From NCBI RefSeq assembly GCF_035944375.1, contig NZ_DASZBE010000007.1: DNA of 64,000 nt, one strand, 5' to 3'. The stretch's first letter is position 1. Each line of letters starts with the position of its first letter. The notes below the pieces were generated by a model, which worked only from the letters and a program-made list of their open reading frames with translations, was not told the DNA's origin and did not search any database. Position numbers and translations under genes: made by a program. Below, piece after piece: positions 27,760 to 37,294 of this stretch. The DNA is from Allobosea sp035944375. GTDB lineage: Bacteria; Pseudomonadota; Alphaproteobacteria; Rhizobiales; Beijerinckiaceae.

Positions 27760-27827
27760 CGATGAGGGCCATAGCGAAATCCTCGCTGTGCGGCGATCTC
27801 CATAGATTATCGCTATGGCCCTCATCG
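27760..27827. promoter_or_regulatory. 18-bp perfect inverted repeat in a divergent promoter gap
   Basis: The arms at 27760-27777 (CGATGAGGGCCATAGCGA) and 27810-27827 are perfectly complementary, with a 32-base spacer. A smaller alternative hairpin pairs CCATAG (27800-27805) with CTATGG (27813-27818). It lies between the CoA-transferase start (27680) and the Liv-type binding-protein start (27931). It has no T run. It could be a dimer-of-dimers operator or a leader structure with two alternative folds. Confidence 0.6.
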
Positions 27828-27930
27828 TTTTATCCTACTTGTCCTGCCGGATCGCCCATGCACCCCTCTGCGCTCCAGGCGGCGTGCCACCCAAGAGCGC
27901 GCTCCAGAAACAATTCAGGGAGAGGTCACG

Positions 27931-29235
27931 ATGAGCATCAAGAGATCAGCCGTAGCCGCATTCGCCCTGGGAGCGCTGATGGCGCTGCCGGCGCAGGCGC
28001 AGGACAAGCCGAAGGAACTCGTCGTGGGAATCGCGACGTTCCTGTCCGGGCCGGCCTCGGTCTTCGGTGTGCCGGGGCGGAATGCCGCCGATCTGTTCAT
28101 CGAGGAGCTCAATGCCAAGGGCGGCATCCTCGGCGTGCCGGTGAAGCCTGTTTATGTCGACGAGGGCGCGGGCACCAACCAGCTGATCTCGGAGTATCGC
28201 CGGGTCGTGCAGGACCAGGGCGCGCAGGTCATGTTCGGCGCGATCTCGTCGGGCTCCTGCAACGCGCTCGCCCCCGTCGCCGAGGACCTCAAGGTCGTCA
28301 ATGTGATGTGGGATTGCGGCACGCAGACCATCTTCGAGGAGGGCAAGTGGAAGTACTCGGTCCGCACCCAGGGCCATGCCGGCGCCGAGATGATGGCGAC
28401 GCTGCTCTACCTGATGAAGACCAAACCGGACTTCAAGACGATCGCGGTGGTCAACCAGGACTATGCCTGGGGGCGTGAGTCCTGGGCGCTGTTCCAGGCC
28501 GGGCTGAAGGCGCTGAAGCCTGACGTCAAGATCGTCGCCGAGCTGTTCCCGAAATTCGGCGCGCCCGATTTCTCGACCGAGATCACGCGTCTCTCGGCGC
28601 TGCGGCCCGATGTCGTGCTCTCGACCTCCTGGGGCGGCGATCTCGACACCTTCGTCCAGCAGGCCGCAGCGCGCGGCCTCCTGAAGCAGTCCACCTTCGT
28701 GCTGCCGCTCGCCGAAAGCTCGATGGAGCGCCTCGGCGCCGTGATGCCCGAAGGCGTCATCGTCGGCGGCCGCGGCGACCACTACTTCCTGCATCCCAAG
28801 CACAAGAACTCGGCCGAGATGCAGAATTTCGTGAAGAAATACCGCGAGAAGACCAACGTCTATCCGATCTACCCGACCTTCCACATGAACCAGGCCGTCA
28901 CCGGCCTCACCAAGGCCTATGAGAAGGCCAGTGCCGCCAATGGCGGCAAGTGGCCGACCAAGGAGCAGGTGATCGCGGCCTTCGAGGGGCTGGAGTTCAA
29001 GTCGCTGACCGGGACGATCACCATCCGTTCGGACCATCAGGGCCTCGAGGACCAGTTGCTCGGCACCACCAAGCGCGTGCCGGAATACCCCTTCGCCGTC
29101 TACGACAAGATGGCGCTCTATCCCGGCAAGCTGGTGACCACCCCGGTCGGCGAGAAGTCGCTGGAATGGTTCGCCAAGATCAAGCCCGATCTCGTCAACG
29201 ACAAGTCGATCGAGACCTTCGACTATTCGAAGTAG
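27931..29235 (+). CDS. Branched-chain amino acid-type ABC solute-binding protein (LivK-like)
   Basis: A 434-residue family 1-type periplasmic binding protein with a signal peptide at residues 1-24 ending in AQAQD. The mature part shows the Leu/Ile/Val-binding fold: GIATFLSGPASVFGVPGRNAADLFIEELNAKGG near the start and IAVVNQDYAWGRESWALF in the middle. It is first of a complete Liv-type operon. The ligand may be an organic acid or aromatic rather than an amino acid, given the divergent acyl-CoA cluster. An AGGGAGAGG ribosome site precedes the ATG. Confidence 0.93.
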   Translation: MSIKRSAVAAFALGALMALPAQAQDKPKELVVGIATFLSGPASVFGVPGRNAADLFIEELNAKGGILGVPVKPVYVDEGAGTNQLISEYRRVVQDQGAQVMFGAISSGSCNALAPVAEDLKVVNVMWDCGTQTIFEEGKWKYSVRTQGHAGAEMMATLLYLMKTKPDFKTIAVVNQDYAWGRESWALFQAGLKALKPDVKIVAELFPKFGAPDFSTEITRLSALRPDVVLSTSWGGDLDTFVQQAAARGLLKQSTFVLPLAESSMERLGAVMPEGVIVGGRGDHYFLHPKHKNSAEMQNFVKKYREKTNVYPIYPTFHMNQAVTGLTKAYEKASAANGGKWPTKEQVIAAFEGLEFKSLTGTITIRSDHQGLEDQLLGTTKRVPEYPFAVYDKMALYPGKLVTTPVGEKSLEWFAKIKPDLVNDKSIETFDYSK

Positions 29236-29257
29236 GGCGCTCGAACCTCTGTCCTCA

Positions 29258-29418
29258 CCCCTCCCCCTCGTGGGGAGGGGAAGGGGTGGGGGGCGGAAAG
29301 CCTGAACAATCGAAGTCCGCATCGAGCGCCGGCGCTGCTGCCGTTTCGTCTCGTCAATCAACCCGCTCGCCGAGCGGGACGCCCCCCACCCCTAACCCCT
29401 CCCCACAAGGGGGAGGGG
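29258..29418. repeat. G/C-run inverted repeat element between binding-protein and permease genes
   Basis: The left arm has CCCCTCCCC-CTCGT-GGGGAGGGG (29258-29280) and the right arm CCCCTCCCC-ACAAG-GGGGAGGGG (29396-29418). GGGGTGGGGGGCG (29283-29295) also pairs perfectly with 29380-29392, so the element can close into one large structure. Each arm has four runs of at least four G, on opposite strands, which suits quadruplex formation. The element fills the 202-base gap before the LivH gene. Confidence 0.8.
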
Positions 29419-29437
29419 GACAGGTCGCGGAACCCCA

Positions 29438-30343
29438 ATGCCTCCTGAAATGCTCTTCCTCGCCGCGCTCGACGGCCTCGCCTATGGCTCGCTGCTGTTC
29501 CTGGTGGCGGTCGGGCTGTCGCTGATCTTCGGCGTGCTCGGCGTGCTCAATGTCGCCCATGGCTCGTTCTACGCGATCGGCGCCTATGTCGCGGCGAGCG
29601 CCGTGCTGGCGGCAGCCGGGATGGGTCTGCCGACCTGGCTTGCCTTCCCGCTGTTCCTGATCTCCGCCATCCTCGTCGGCGTCGTCGTCGGCGGGCTGGT
29701 CGAGGCGCTGTTGCTGCGGCGGATCTACGGCAAGGAGGAGGTGCTGCAACTCCTCGTGACTTTCGCGGTCTTCATGATACTTGAGGACGCGCAGAAGGTC
29801 GTCTTCGGCACGCAGCCGCTCTTCGCCAATGCGCCGATGAACTGGCTCGGCACGGTCGAGGTCTTCGGCATCTATTACACCCGATACCAGCTCATCCTGA
29901 TCCCGCTGGTGGCGCTGGCCGTTCTGGTGGGCCTGCGGCTCTTCCTGCGCCGGACCGCCTTCGGGCGCGCGATCGTCGCGGTGACCCAGGACCGCGAGGC
30001 GGCGATGGCGATGGGCATCAATGCGACGCGCATCTATCTCTTCACCTTCATGATCGGGGCCTCGCTGGCGGCGCTGGGCGGGGCTCTGTCCTCGGCCACG
30101 ACCTCGCTGACGCCGGGCATCGGCTCGGGGATGATCGTGCTGTCCTTCGCGGTGGCGGCCACGGCCGGGCTCGGGCGGATCGAGGGTGCGGCGGTCGCAG
30201 CCCTGATGATCGGGCTGGGGCGCTCGGCGGCGGTTTATTTCGCGCCGGAATTCGACGTGCTGATCCCCTATCTGATCATGGTCGCCGTGCTGCTGATCAA
30301 GCCGGAAGGCCTGTTCACCACGCTGCAGACGAGGAAAGTCTGA
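29438..30343 (+). CDS. livH: Branched-chain amino acid-type ABC permease (LivH)
   Basis: A 301-residue membrane protein with about eight segments. LivH signatures are LNVAHGSFYAIGAYVAA near the start and FGRAIVAVTQDREAAMAMGIN, the cytoplasmic coupling loop, near residue 180. It forms the channel with LivM. Its stop overlaps the livM start (TGATG). Confidence 0.94.
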   Translation: MPPEMLFLAALDGLAYGSLLFLVAVGLSLIFGVLGVLNVAHGSFYAIGAYVAASAVLAAAGMGLPTWLAFPLFLISAILVGVVVGGLVEALLLRRIYGKEEVLQLLVTFAVFMILEDAQKVVFGTQPLFANAPMNWLGTVEVFGIYYTRYQLILIPLVALAVLVGLRLFLRRTAFGRAIVAVTQDREAAMAMGINATRIYLFTFMIGASLAALGGALSSATTSLTPGIGSGMIVLSFAVAATAGLGRIEGAAVAALMIGLGRSAAVYFAPEFDVLIPYLIMVAVLLIKPEGLFTTLQTRKV

Positions 30344-31301
30344 TGGCGCGCCAGTATCTCATCGGCGCGGCGCTGCTGATCGCGCTCATCGTCTTTCCCG
30401 TGATCTCGCCCTGGGCGACGGTCATTCTCACCGTGGCGCTCTGCGAAGGGCTGGCGGCGCTGGGCATCCTCGTGTTGCTGCGGGCGGGCCAAGTCTCCTT
30501 CGGCCACGGGCTGTTCTTCGCCTTCTCGGCCTATGTCGTCGCCTTCATGGCGGCCGCGAGCTTCGGACACGAGGTGCTGCTGCTGGTGCCGATCGCCACC
30601 GCGGCCTCGGGCCTCGTCGCCGCGATCGTCGGGCTCTTCATCGTGCGCTACCGCGCCATCTTCTTCGGCATGCTGAACCTCGCCATTTCCATGGTGTTCT
30701 TCTCGCTGCTGGAGAAGCTGTTTTCGGTCACCGGCGGCGCCGACGGCAAGCGCGTGCCGCGGCCGACGCTGGCGGGCATGACGCTCGATCGCGAGACCTT
30801 CGAGTTCTGGATGTTCTACATCACCCTGGCGCTGGCCGTGGTCGCGGCGCTCGGGGTCGCGCGCTATCTCGTCTCGCCCGGCGGCAAGGCGCTGGAGGCG
30901 ATCAAGTCGAACGAGACGCGGCTGGAATATCTCGGCGTCTCCAGCCGCAAGGTGCTCTATGGCGCCTATCTGCTCTCGGGGCTGCTGGCGGGCTTGGGCG
31001 GCGCGATCATCGCGCTGGTCTCGGGCCATGTCACGCCGGAACTGGCCTATTGGGTGCGCTCGGGCGAGTTCGTCTTCATCGCGATCCTCGGCGGTGTCGG
31101 CGGCGTGGCGGGGCCGTTCCTGGGCGCGCTGATGTTCCAGATCATCCGCGGCTATGCCGCGGTGCATGCGCCCGAAACCTGGCATGCGGTGCTCGGTGTG
31201 ATGCTGCTCGTCATCATCTTCTTTGCGCCGAGCGGACTCTACGGGCTGATCGCAGGCCGCAAGCGCGCGGCCGCCGCGAGCTCTGGCGAGGAGGGCGGGC
31301 G

Positions 31302-31305
<4 letters not shown>
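30343..31305 (+). CDS. livM: Branched-chain amino acid-type ABC permease (LivM)
   Basis: A 320-residue polytopic permease. Marks are GQVSFGHGLFFAFSAYVVAFMA, GKALEAIKSNETRLEYLGVS (coupling loop) and the C-terminal GEFVFIAILGGVGGVAGPFLGAL. The last bases overlap the next start (ATGA), so translation with the ATPase gene is probably coupled. Confidence 0.94.
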
Positions 31306-32051
<746 letters not shown>

Positions 32052-32053
32052 CC

Positions 32054-32755
32054 ATGCTGGAGATCAGGGGACTGTCTGCCGTCATCGAAGGCGTGCAGGT
32101 GCTGCGCAAGGTCGATTTCGCGCTGGCCGAGGGCGCGACGGTGGCGCTGATCGGCCGCAACGGCGCGGGCAAGACCAGCCTGCTGCGCGCGATCATGGGC
32201 TTCATGACCGTGACGGAGGGCACCATCGCCTTCGACAGCCGGCCAATCCTGACGATGCCGCCGCATGAGCGGCCGCGGCTCGGCATCGGTTATGCGCCGG
32301 AGGACCGCCGGCTGTTCTCGAGCTTCTCGATCGAGGAGAACATCCGCCTGCCGGCCGAAGTCATGAAGGTGCCGGGCGCCGAGATCGCCAGGCGGCTGGA
32401 GGGCATCTACCAGGTGCTGCCGGAACTGGCCGATCTGCGCCACCGCGCGGCGGCGGGGCTTTCGGGAGGCCAGGGCAAGATGGCGGCGCTGGCCCGGGCG
32501 CTGATGGTGGGGCAGCGCGTCATCCTGCTGGACGAGCCGTTCCAGGGCCTCGCGCCGGTGCTGGCGCAGCGCTATGCGACCGCCCTGCGCGCTCTGCGCG
32601 ACAGCCATCCCGAGATCGCGTTGCTCATCACCGAATCCAACCCCAGTCTGCTGCGCAGCTTCGCCGAACGCGCCTATGCGATCGAGCGCGGCGAGGTCAC
32701 GGAGGTGGCCGGCGGCCTGGCGGCGAGTTCGCTCGAAGCGGCGGGGCTGCATTAG
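32054..32755 (+). CDS. livF: Branched-chain amino acid-type ABC ATPase (LivF)
   Basis: A 233-residue ATP-binding protein. Walker A is GRNGAGKTS near residue 34, the signature loop is AGLSGGQGKMAALARALM, and Walker B is RVILLDEPFQGLAP. IGYAPEDRRLFSSFSIEENI is the LivF Q-loop region. It closes the rightward transporter operon two bases after livG. With livG showing a weak signature loop, LivF supplies the canonical one of the ATPase pair. Confidence 0.94.
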   Translation: MLEIRGLSAVIEGVQVLRKVDFALAEGATVALIGRNGAGKTSLLRAIMGFMTVTEGTIAFDSRPILTMPPHERPRLGIGYAPEDRRLFSSFSIEENIRLPAEVMKVPGAEIARRLEGIYQVLPELADLRHRAAAGLSGGQGKMAALARALMVGQRVILLDEPFQGLAPVLAQRYATALRALRDSHPEIALLITESNPSLLRSFAERAYAIERGEVTEVAGGLAASSLEAAGLH

Positions 32756-32805
32756 GCGCAGGATGGGCTCTGCCCTCGGCTGGCATTGGACAATGAGCCG
32801 CCAAG

Positions 32806-32829
32806 GATATACATCTTAGGGAGTATATC
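32806..32829. promoter_or_regulatory. Inverted repeat upstream of the antitoxin gene, candidate autoregulatory operator
   Basis: GATATAC (32806-32812) and GTATATC (32823-32829) are perfect inverted 7-bp arms 10 bases apart, directly before the antitoxin ribosome site (CAGGAG) and its start at 32843. The tract is AT-rich, unlike its surroundings. Antitoxins of this type usually bind such palindromes to repress their own operon. Confidence 0.6.
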
Positions 32830-32842
32830 AGGAGATTGCGTC

Positions 32843-33073
32843 ATGCAGGTCGCGCGTTGGGGTAACAGTCTGGCCGTGCGTCTGCCTGCATCCGTGGTCG
32901 AGGCACTCGGCCTCAAGGAAGGCGACGACATCGAGATCCGCGTCGCCGGCGAGCGCGCCTTCGACGTCGCCCTCGACCGCAGCCGCGAACGGGCGCTCGA
33001 ACGGGTCCGCGCGCTGCGCAAGCCGCTTCCGCCAGGCTGGCGGTTCGATCGCGACGAGGCCAATGCGCGGTGA
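32843..33073 (+). CDS. AbrB/MazE-type antitoxin
   Basis: A 76-residue protein. The N-terminal swapped-hairpin domain is plain in MQVARWGNSLAVRLPASVV followed by LGLKEGDDIEIRV. The C-terminal half (ERALERVRALRKPLPPGW) would wrap the toxin. The start at 32843 follows an AGGAG site; a longer frame from 32786 would cross the palindrome. It overlaps the PIN toxin start by 4 bases. Confidence 0.92.
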   Translation: MQVARWGNSLAVRLPASVVEALGLKEGDDIEIRVAGERAFDVALDRSRERALERVRALRKPLPPGWRFDRDEANAR

Positions 33074-33486
33074 CGGCACCGAGCGAATTCCTGGATACGA
33101 ATGTGCTGGTCTATGCGTTTTGCGATGATCCCCGTTCGGCCCGTGCCGAGGCCCTGTTGGCCAAGGGCTGTGCGAGCGGCGTGCAGGCGCTCAACGAGTT
33201 CGCCAATGTCGCGCGCCGAAAGCTCGCAATGGAGTGGCGCGAGGTGCGCGACGCGCTCGATGCGATCCGCGCGCTGCTCTCTACGGTTGCTCCCCTCGAT
33301 CTCGAAACGCATCTGGCCGGCATCGAGATCGCCGAGCGCCACCGGCTTTCGGTCTATGACGCGATGATGATCGCGGCGGCCCTGCACCTCCGCTGCACGA
33401 CCTTCTGGTCGGAGGATCTGCAGGACGGGCTGGTCGTGGAGGGGCGCCTGACGATCCGCAACCCCTTCGCCGCCGGTTCGAGCTGA
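33070..33486 (+). CDS. PIN-domain toxin (VapC-like ribonuclease)
   Basis: A 138-residue PIN-domain protein starting with GTG that overlaps the antitoxin stop. The acidic site residues are seen in FLDTNVLVYAF (Asp), QALNEFANV (Glu) and SVYDAMMIAAALHLRC (Asp). VapC toxins cut tRNA or rRNA when free of the antitoxin. The pairing of an AbrB-type antitoxin with a PIN toxin is a known VapBC form. Confidence 0.92.
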   Translation: MTAPSEFLDTNVLVYAFCDDPRSARAEALLAKGCASGVQALNEFANVARRKLAMEWREVRDALDAIRALLSTVAPLDLETHLAGIEIAERHRLSVYDAMMIAAALHLRCTTFWSEDLQDGLVVEGRLTIRNPFAAGSS

Positions 33487-33566
33487 ACACCGTTCACCCT
33501 GCGCCAGAGGCGGTGGTTCTGGAACGAGAATCTGCCCCCGGAGCGGGGCGAATACAGGAGAAACCC

Positions 33567-35000
33567 ATGACCCAGCACTTCATCAACGGCCGCCATGTGG
33601 CCGGCCGCAGCGGCGAGACCATGGCCGTGCTGGCGCCCGCCACCGGCGAGGAGTTCACGCGCATCGCCTGCGGCACGGCCGAGGACATCGACGACGCGGT
33701 GAAGGCGGCGCGCGCGGCCTATGAGGGCGCCTGGGGCAAGCTGACGGCTGCCGAGCGCGGCCGCCTGATCGCCAAGCTCGGCCTCAAGGTGCTCGACCAT
33801 TTCGACGAGTTGGCGAAGATCGAGGCGCAGGACACCGGCAAACCGATGGCGCAAGCGCGCGCCGACATCGAGGCCACCGCCCGCTATTTCGAGTTCTATG
33901 GCGGCGCTGCCGACAAGGTGCACGGGCATATCGTGCCCTTCCTCAACGGCTACAGCGTCAACGTCATCCATGAGCCGCATGGCGTCACCGGCCATATCCT
34001 GCCCTGGAACTACCCGGCGCAGATGTTCGGGCGGTCGCTGACAGCGGCGCTCGCCATGGGCAATGCGGTCGTGCTGAAGCCGGCCGAAGAGGCCTGCCAG
34101 ACGGCGCTGCGGCTGGCGGTGCTGGCCTCCGAGGTCGGTTTCCCCGATGGCGCGATCAACATCGTCACCGGCCGCGGGCACGAGGCGGGCGCGGCGCTCT
34201 CGGCCCATCACGGGGTCGACTTCATGTCCTTCACCGGCTCGCCCGAGGTCGGCAAGATGGTGCAGCATGCCTGCGCCGAGCATCTCATTCCCTGCACGCT
34301 CGAACTCGGCGGCAAGTCGCCCCAGATCGTCTTCGACGACGCCGATTTCGACGCCGCCGTGCCGATCGTCTGCAAGGCGATCGTCCAGAACACCGGGCAG
34401 ACCTGTTCGGCCGGCTCGCGCGTGCTGGTGCAGAGCCACGTCTATGACGACTTCATGGGCGCGGTCGCCAAGGAGTTCACCAAGCTGCGCGCCGGCACGC
34501 CGGAGATGGATCTCGATTGCGGCCCGGTGATCAACGCCAAGCAGCGCGGCCGGGTGCAGAGCTTCATCGACCAGGCGCGAGAGGCCGGCATCCCGGTCAT
34601 CGCCGAAGGCCAGATCGCACAGGGCGTGCCCAATGGCGGCTTCTATGTGACGCCGACGCTGTTCGGGAAGGTGCCGCGCGGCAACCGGCTGGAGCAGGAG
34701 GAGGTGTTCGGCCCGGTGCTCGCCGCCTTCCCCTTCAGCGACGAGGCGGATGCGATCAAGCTGGCGAATTCCACCGAATACGGGCTCGTCGCGGCGGTCT
34801 GGACCAAGGATGGCGGGCGCCAGCAGCGAGTCGCCAAGAAGGTCCGCGCCGGCCAGGTCTTCATCAACGGCTATGGCGCCGGCGGCGGCATCGAGCTGCC
34901 TTTTGGGGGCACCGGCAAATCCGGCCATGGCCGCGAAAAGGGCTTCGCCGCGCTGGAGGAGTTCGCGGTGACCAAGACAATCGTGCACAAGCACGGGTGA
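33567..35000 (+). CDS. NAD(P)-dependent aldehyde dehydrogenase
   Basis: A 477-residue aldehyde dehydrogenase starting at 33567 behind CAGGAG. The motif LELGGKSPQIVF carries the general base Glu, and NTGQTCSAGSR carries the catalytic Cys. The cofactor-binding VLKPAEEACQTAL and SFTGSPEVGKM are also present. It oxidises an aldehyde to the acid. It is followed by a long palindromic repeat and convergent with an alcohol dehydrogenase gene, which suggests linked alcohol-aldehyde-acid steps, though they are in separate transcripts. Confidence 0.94.
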   Translation: MTQHFINGRHVAGRSGETMAVLAPATGEEFTRIACGTAEDIDDAVKAARAAYEGAWGKLTAAERGRLIAKLGLKVLDHFDELAKIEAQDTGKPMAQARADIEATARYFEFYGGAADKVHGHIVPFLNGYSVNVIHEPHGVTGHILPWNYPAQMFGRSLTAALAMGNAVVLKPAEEACQTALRLAVLASEVGFPDGAINIVTGRGHEAGAALSAHHGVDFMSFTGSPEVGKMVQHACAEHLIPCTLELGGKSPQIVFDDADFDAAVPIVCKAIVQNTGQTCSAGSRVLVQSHVYDDFMGAVAKEFTKLRAGTPEMDLDCGPVINAKQRGRVQSFIDQAREAGIPVIAEGQIAQGVPNGGFYVTPTLFGKVPRGNRLEQEEVFGPVLAAFPFSDEADAIKLANSTEYGLVAAVWTKDGGRQQRVAKKVRAGQVFINGYGAGGGIELPFGGTGKSGHGREKGFAALEEFAVTKTIVHKHG

Positions 35001-35004
35001 GAGC

Positions 35005-35133
35005 TGTCATTCCGGGGCAGCGCGAAGCGCTGAACCCGGAACCCACGACTGGGTCGGACGTCAATCGGCGCAATGACGGGCTCACCCGGTCGTGGGTTCC
35101 GGGTTCGCGCCGTTGGCGCGCCCCGGAATGACA
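35005..35133. repeat. Nested palindromic repeat between convergent genes
   Basis: The outer arms TGTCATTCCGGGGC (35005-35018) and GCCCCGGAATGACA (35120-35133) pair perfectly, as do inner 18-bp arms at 35032-35049 and 35089-35106. The whole 129-bp element can fold into one long hairpin. It lies between the convergent aldehyde and alcohol dehydrogenase genes and may act as a two-way terminator. Its ends share TGTCATTC with the other palindromic repeat. Confidence 0.85.
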
Positions 35134-35146
35134 AACCCTCACATCC

Positions 35147-36271
35147 TCACATCATAATGACGTGCCGGATGGTGCGGCCTTCATTGAGGGCGTCGAAGCC
35201 CTCATTGATGCCGTCGAGCCCGCTCTGGCTGGTCATCAGCTTGTCCACCGGCAGCTTGCCGCGCAGATAGAGGTCGACGAAGCGGGGGATGTCGCGCATC
35301 GGGATGCAGGAGCCGACGTAAGAGCCCTTCAGCGTCCGCTCCTCGCCGACGAGGCGCACGGGGGCCAGCGACAGCGTGTGGGCGGGGTTGGCGAGGCCCG
35401 CCGTCGTGGTCGTGCCGCCGCGCCGCGTGATCTGGTAGGCGAGGTCGAGCGCCTTGACGGAGCCGGCCATCTCCAGCCCGTGATCGACGCCGCCCCTGGT
35501 CGCGGCGCGGATCGCTTCGATGACGCCGGGGTCGCCCGCGTTGAAGGTGTCGGTCGCGCCGAGATCGCGGGCAATGGCGAGCTTTTCTTCGGAGAGGTCG
35601 ACCGCGATGACCCGGGAAGCGCCGCAGGCGGCGGCGCCCATCAGCGCGCTCAAGCCAACGCCGCCGAGGCCGACGACGGCGACCGTCTCACCGGCCCGCA
35701 CCTTGGCCGTGTTCACGGCCGCGCCGACGCCGGTCAGCACCGCGCAGCCGAAGAGGGCGGCGATCTCGTGGGGGATATCGGCCTCGAGCTTCACCAGCGA
35801 GTGGCGCGAGATCACGGCGTATTCGGCGAAGGCGGAGACGCCGACATGGTGGTGCACCGGCTGGCCATGGGCCGAGAGCCGGCGACCGCCGCCGATCAGC
35901 TCGCCGATGCCGTTGGCGGCATTGCCCGGCTCGCAGAGCGCCGGGCGGCCCTCGCTGCAGGGCGAGCAATGGCCGCAGGAGGGCACGAAGACCATGATGA
36001 CACGGTCGCCCTTCTTCAGGTCCTGTACGCCGGGACCGGGCTCGACGACCTCGCCAGCCGCCTCATGGCCCAGCACCATCGGCACAGGGCGCGGGCGGTT
36101 GCCGTCGATCACCGAGAGGTCGGAGTGGCAGAGACCGGCGGCGCGGACCCGAACCAGCACCTCGCCCGGCCCCGGCGGCGCGAGCTCGACCTCCTCGATC
36201 GAGAGCGGCCGGCTCTGCGCATAAGGGGCGGAGACGGGGCTGGCGTTCAGCACGGCGGCGCGGATCTTCAT
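35147..36271 (-). CDS. Zinc-dependent alcohol dehydrogenase (class III-like)
   Basis: A 374-residue medium-chain dehydrogenase starting at 36271; a longer open frame upstream has no matching family sequence. The catalytic zinc Cys is in AAGLCHSDLSV, with GHEAAGEV following, and the structural zinc cluster is in SCGHCSPCSEGRPALC. The cofactor motif is VAVVGLGGVGLSALMGA. It oxidises an alcohol with NAD. It stands between the aldehyde dehydrogenase and the divergent short-chain dehydrogenase gene. Confidence 0.93.
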   Translation of the reverse strand: MKIRAAVLNASPVSAPYAQSRPLSIEEVELAPPGPGEVLVRVRAAGLCHSDLSVIDGNRPRPVPMVLGHEAAGEVVEPGPGVQDLKKGDRVIMVFVPSCGHCSPCSEGRPALCEPGNAANGIGELIGGGRRLSAHGQPVHHHVGVSAFAEYAVISRHSLVKLEADIPHEIAALFGCAVLTGVGAAVNTAKVRAGETVAVVGLGGVGLSALMGAAACGASRVIAVDLSEEKLAIARDLGATDTFNAGDPGVIEAIRAATRGGVDHGLEMAGSVKALDLAYQITRRGGTTTTAGLANPAHTLSLAPVRLVGEERTLKGSYVGSCIPMRDIPRFVDLYLRGKLPVDKLMTSQSGLDGINEGFDALNEGRTIRHVIMM

Positions 36272-36508
36272 GAAGGCGTTCCTCGGCAGGCTTGTGTCGT
36301 TGCCGCCATCGGGCCGCAAATGGCGGGGCCTGTCAAAGATCGTTTCGCGATCCCCGGCATAAGCGGGCAGCATGCGGGCGCGCGAATGCGCGGCTATAGC
36401 ATTTCCGTCTGAGCGGGATCGCCAAATCGCATTGGTCGCGGGCATCGGGCCCGGCCAAAGATGGCGTTCCCAAAAACATGGCATTCCCAGGAAGACCGAG
36501 GACAGATC

Positions 36509-37255
36509 ATGAGACTGAAGGGCAAGACGGCGCTGATCACCGGCGCGGCGCAGGGGTTCGGCTTCGGCATCGCCGAAACCTTCGTGCGCGAGGGCGCGCG
36601 GGTGGCGCTGCTCGACCTCAACGGCGACAAGGCCAAGGAGGCCGCGCAGGCGATCGGCCGCCGGGCTTTCGCCGTGACCTGCGACGTCGGCAAGGGCAAG
36701 AGCGTCGAGAAGGCCGTGGCGCGCGTCATCGCCAAGGTCGGGCGGCTCGACATCGTCGTCAACAATGCCGGCATCAGCCACCGCAACCAGCCCATGCTCG
36801 ACGTCAGCGAGGAGGAGTTCGACCGCGTCTTCGACGTCAACGTCAAGTCGATCTATCTGATGGCGAAGGCGACGGTGCCACATTTCCGCGAGCATGGCGG
36901 CGGCGTGATCCTCAACATCGGCTCCACGGCCGGTGTGCGGCCCCGTCCGGGCCTGACCTGGTACAATGGCTCGAAGGGCGCCGCGAACCTGCTGTCGAAG
37001 TCGATGGCGGTGGAACTGGCGCCGGACCGCATCCGCGTCAATGCGATCGCACCCGTCGCGGGCGAGACGCCGCTGCTGGCGACCTTCATGGGCGAGGACA
37101 CGCCGGAGAAGCGCAAGGCCTTCACCGCGACGATCCCCTGGGGCCGATTCTCGACGCCGCAGGACATCGCCAATGCCGCGCTGTTCCTGTGCTGCGACGA
37201 ATCCGAGATGGTGACCGGCAGCGTGCTGGCGGTCGATGGCGGGCGCTGCGTCTGA
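36509..37255 (+). CDS. Short-chain dehydrogenase/reductase
   Basis: A 248-residue classical short-chain dehydrogenase starting at 36509. The cofactor motif is TGAAQGFGFGIAE (about residues 12-24), with NNAGIS in the middle. The catalytic residues are Ser in NIGSTAG and Tyr-Lys in WYNGSKGAA. An Asp after the second strand (ALLDLNGDKA) points to NAD preference. It is divergent from the zinc alcohol dehydrogenase gene. Its substrate is unknown. Confidence 0.93.
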   Translation: MRLKGKTALITGAAQGFGFGIAETFVREGARVALLDLNGDKAKEAAQAIGRRAFAVTCDVGKGKSVEKAVARVIAKVGRLDIVVNNAGISHRNQPMLDVSEEEFDRVFDVNVKSIYLMAKATVPHFREHGGGVILNIGSTAGVRPRPGLTWYNGSKGAANLLSKSMAVELAPDRIRVNAIAPVAGETPLLATFMGEDTPEKRKAFTATIPWGRFSTPQDIANAALFLCCDESEMVTGSVLAVDGGRCV

Positions 37256-37294
37256 GAGATTGGAGCCGGTGGCGGGGATACCCGCCGCCGGCGC

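Noticed and set aside
29258..29418. G/C-run repeats as a CRISPR array or tandem repeat
   Set aside because: There are only two arms, in inverted orientation, with a single unrelated middle. No spacer series or cas gene is present.
35147..36895. A 582-residue alcohol dehydrogenase with an N-terminal extra domain
   Set aside because: The part before the Met at 36271 has no family likeness and overlaps the start of the divergent short-chain dehydrogenase gene, so it is a shadow frame.
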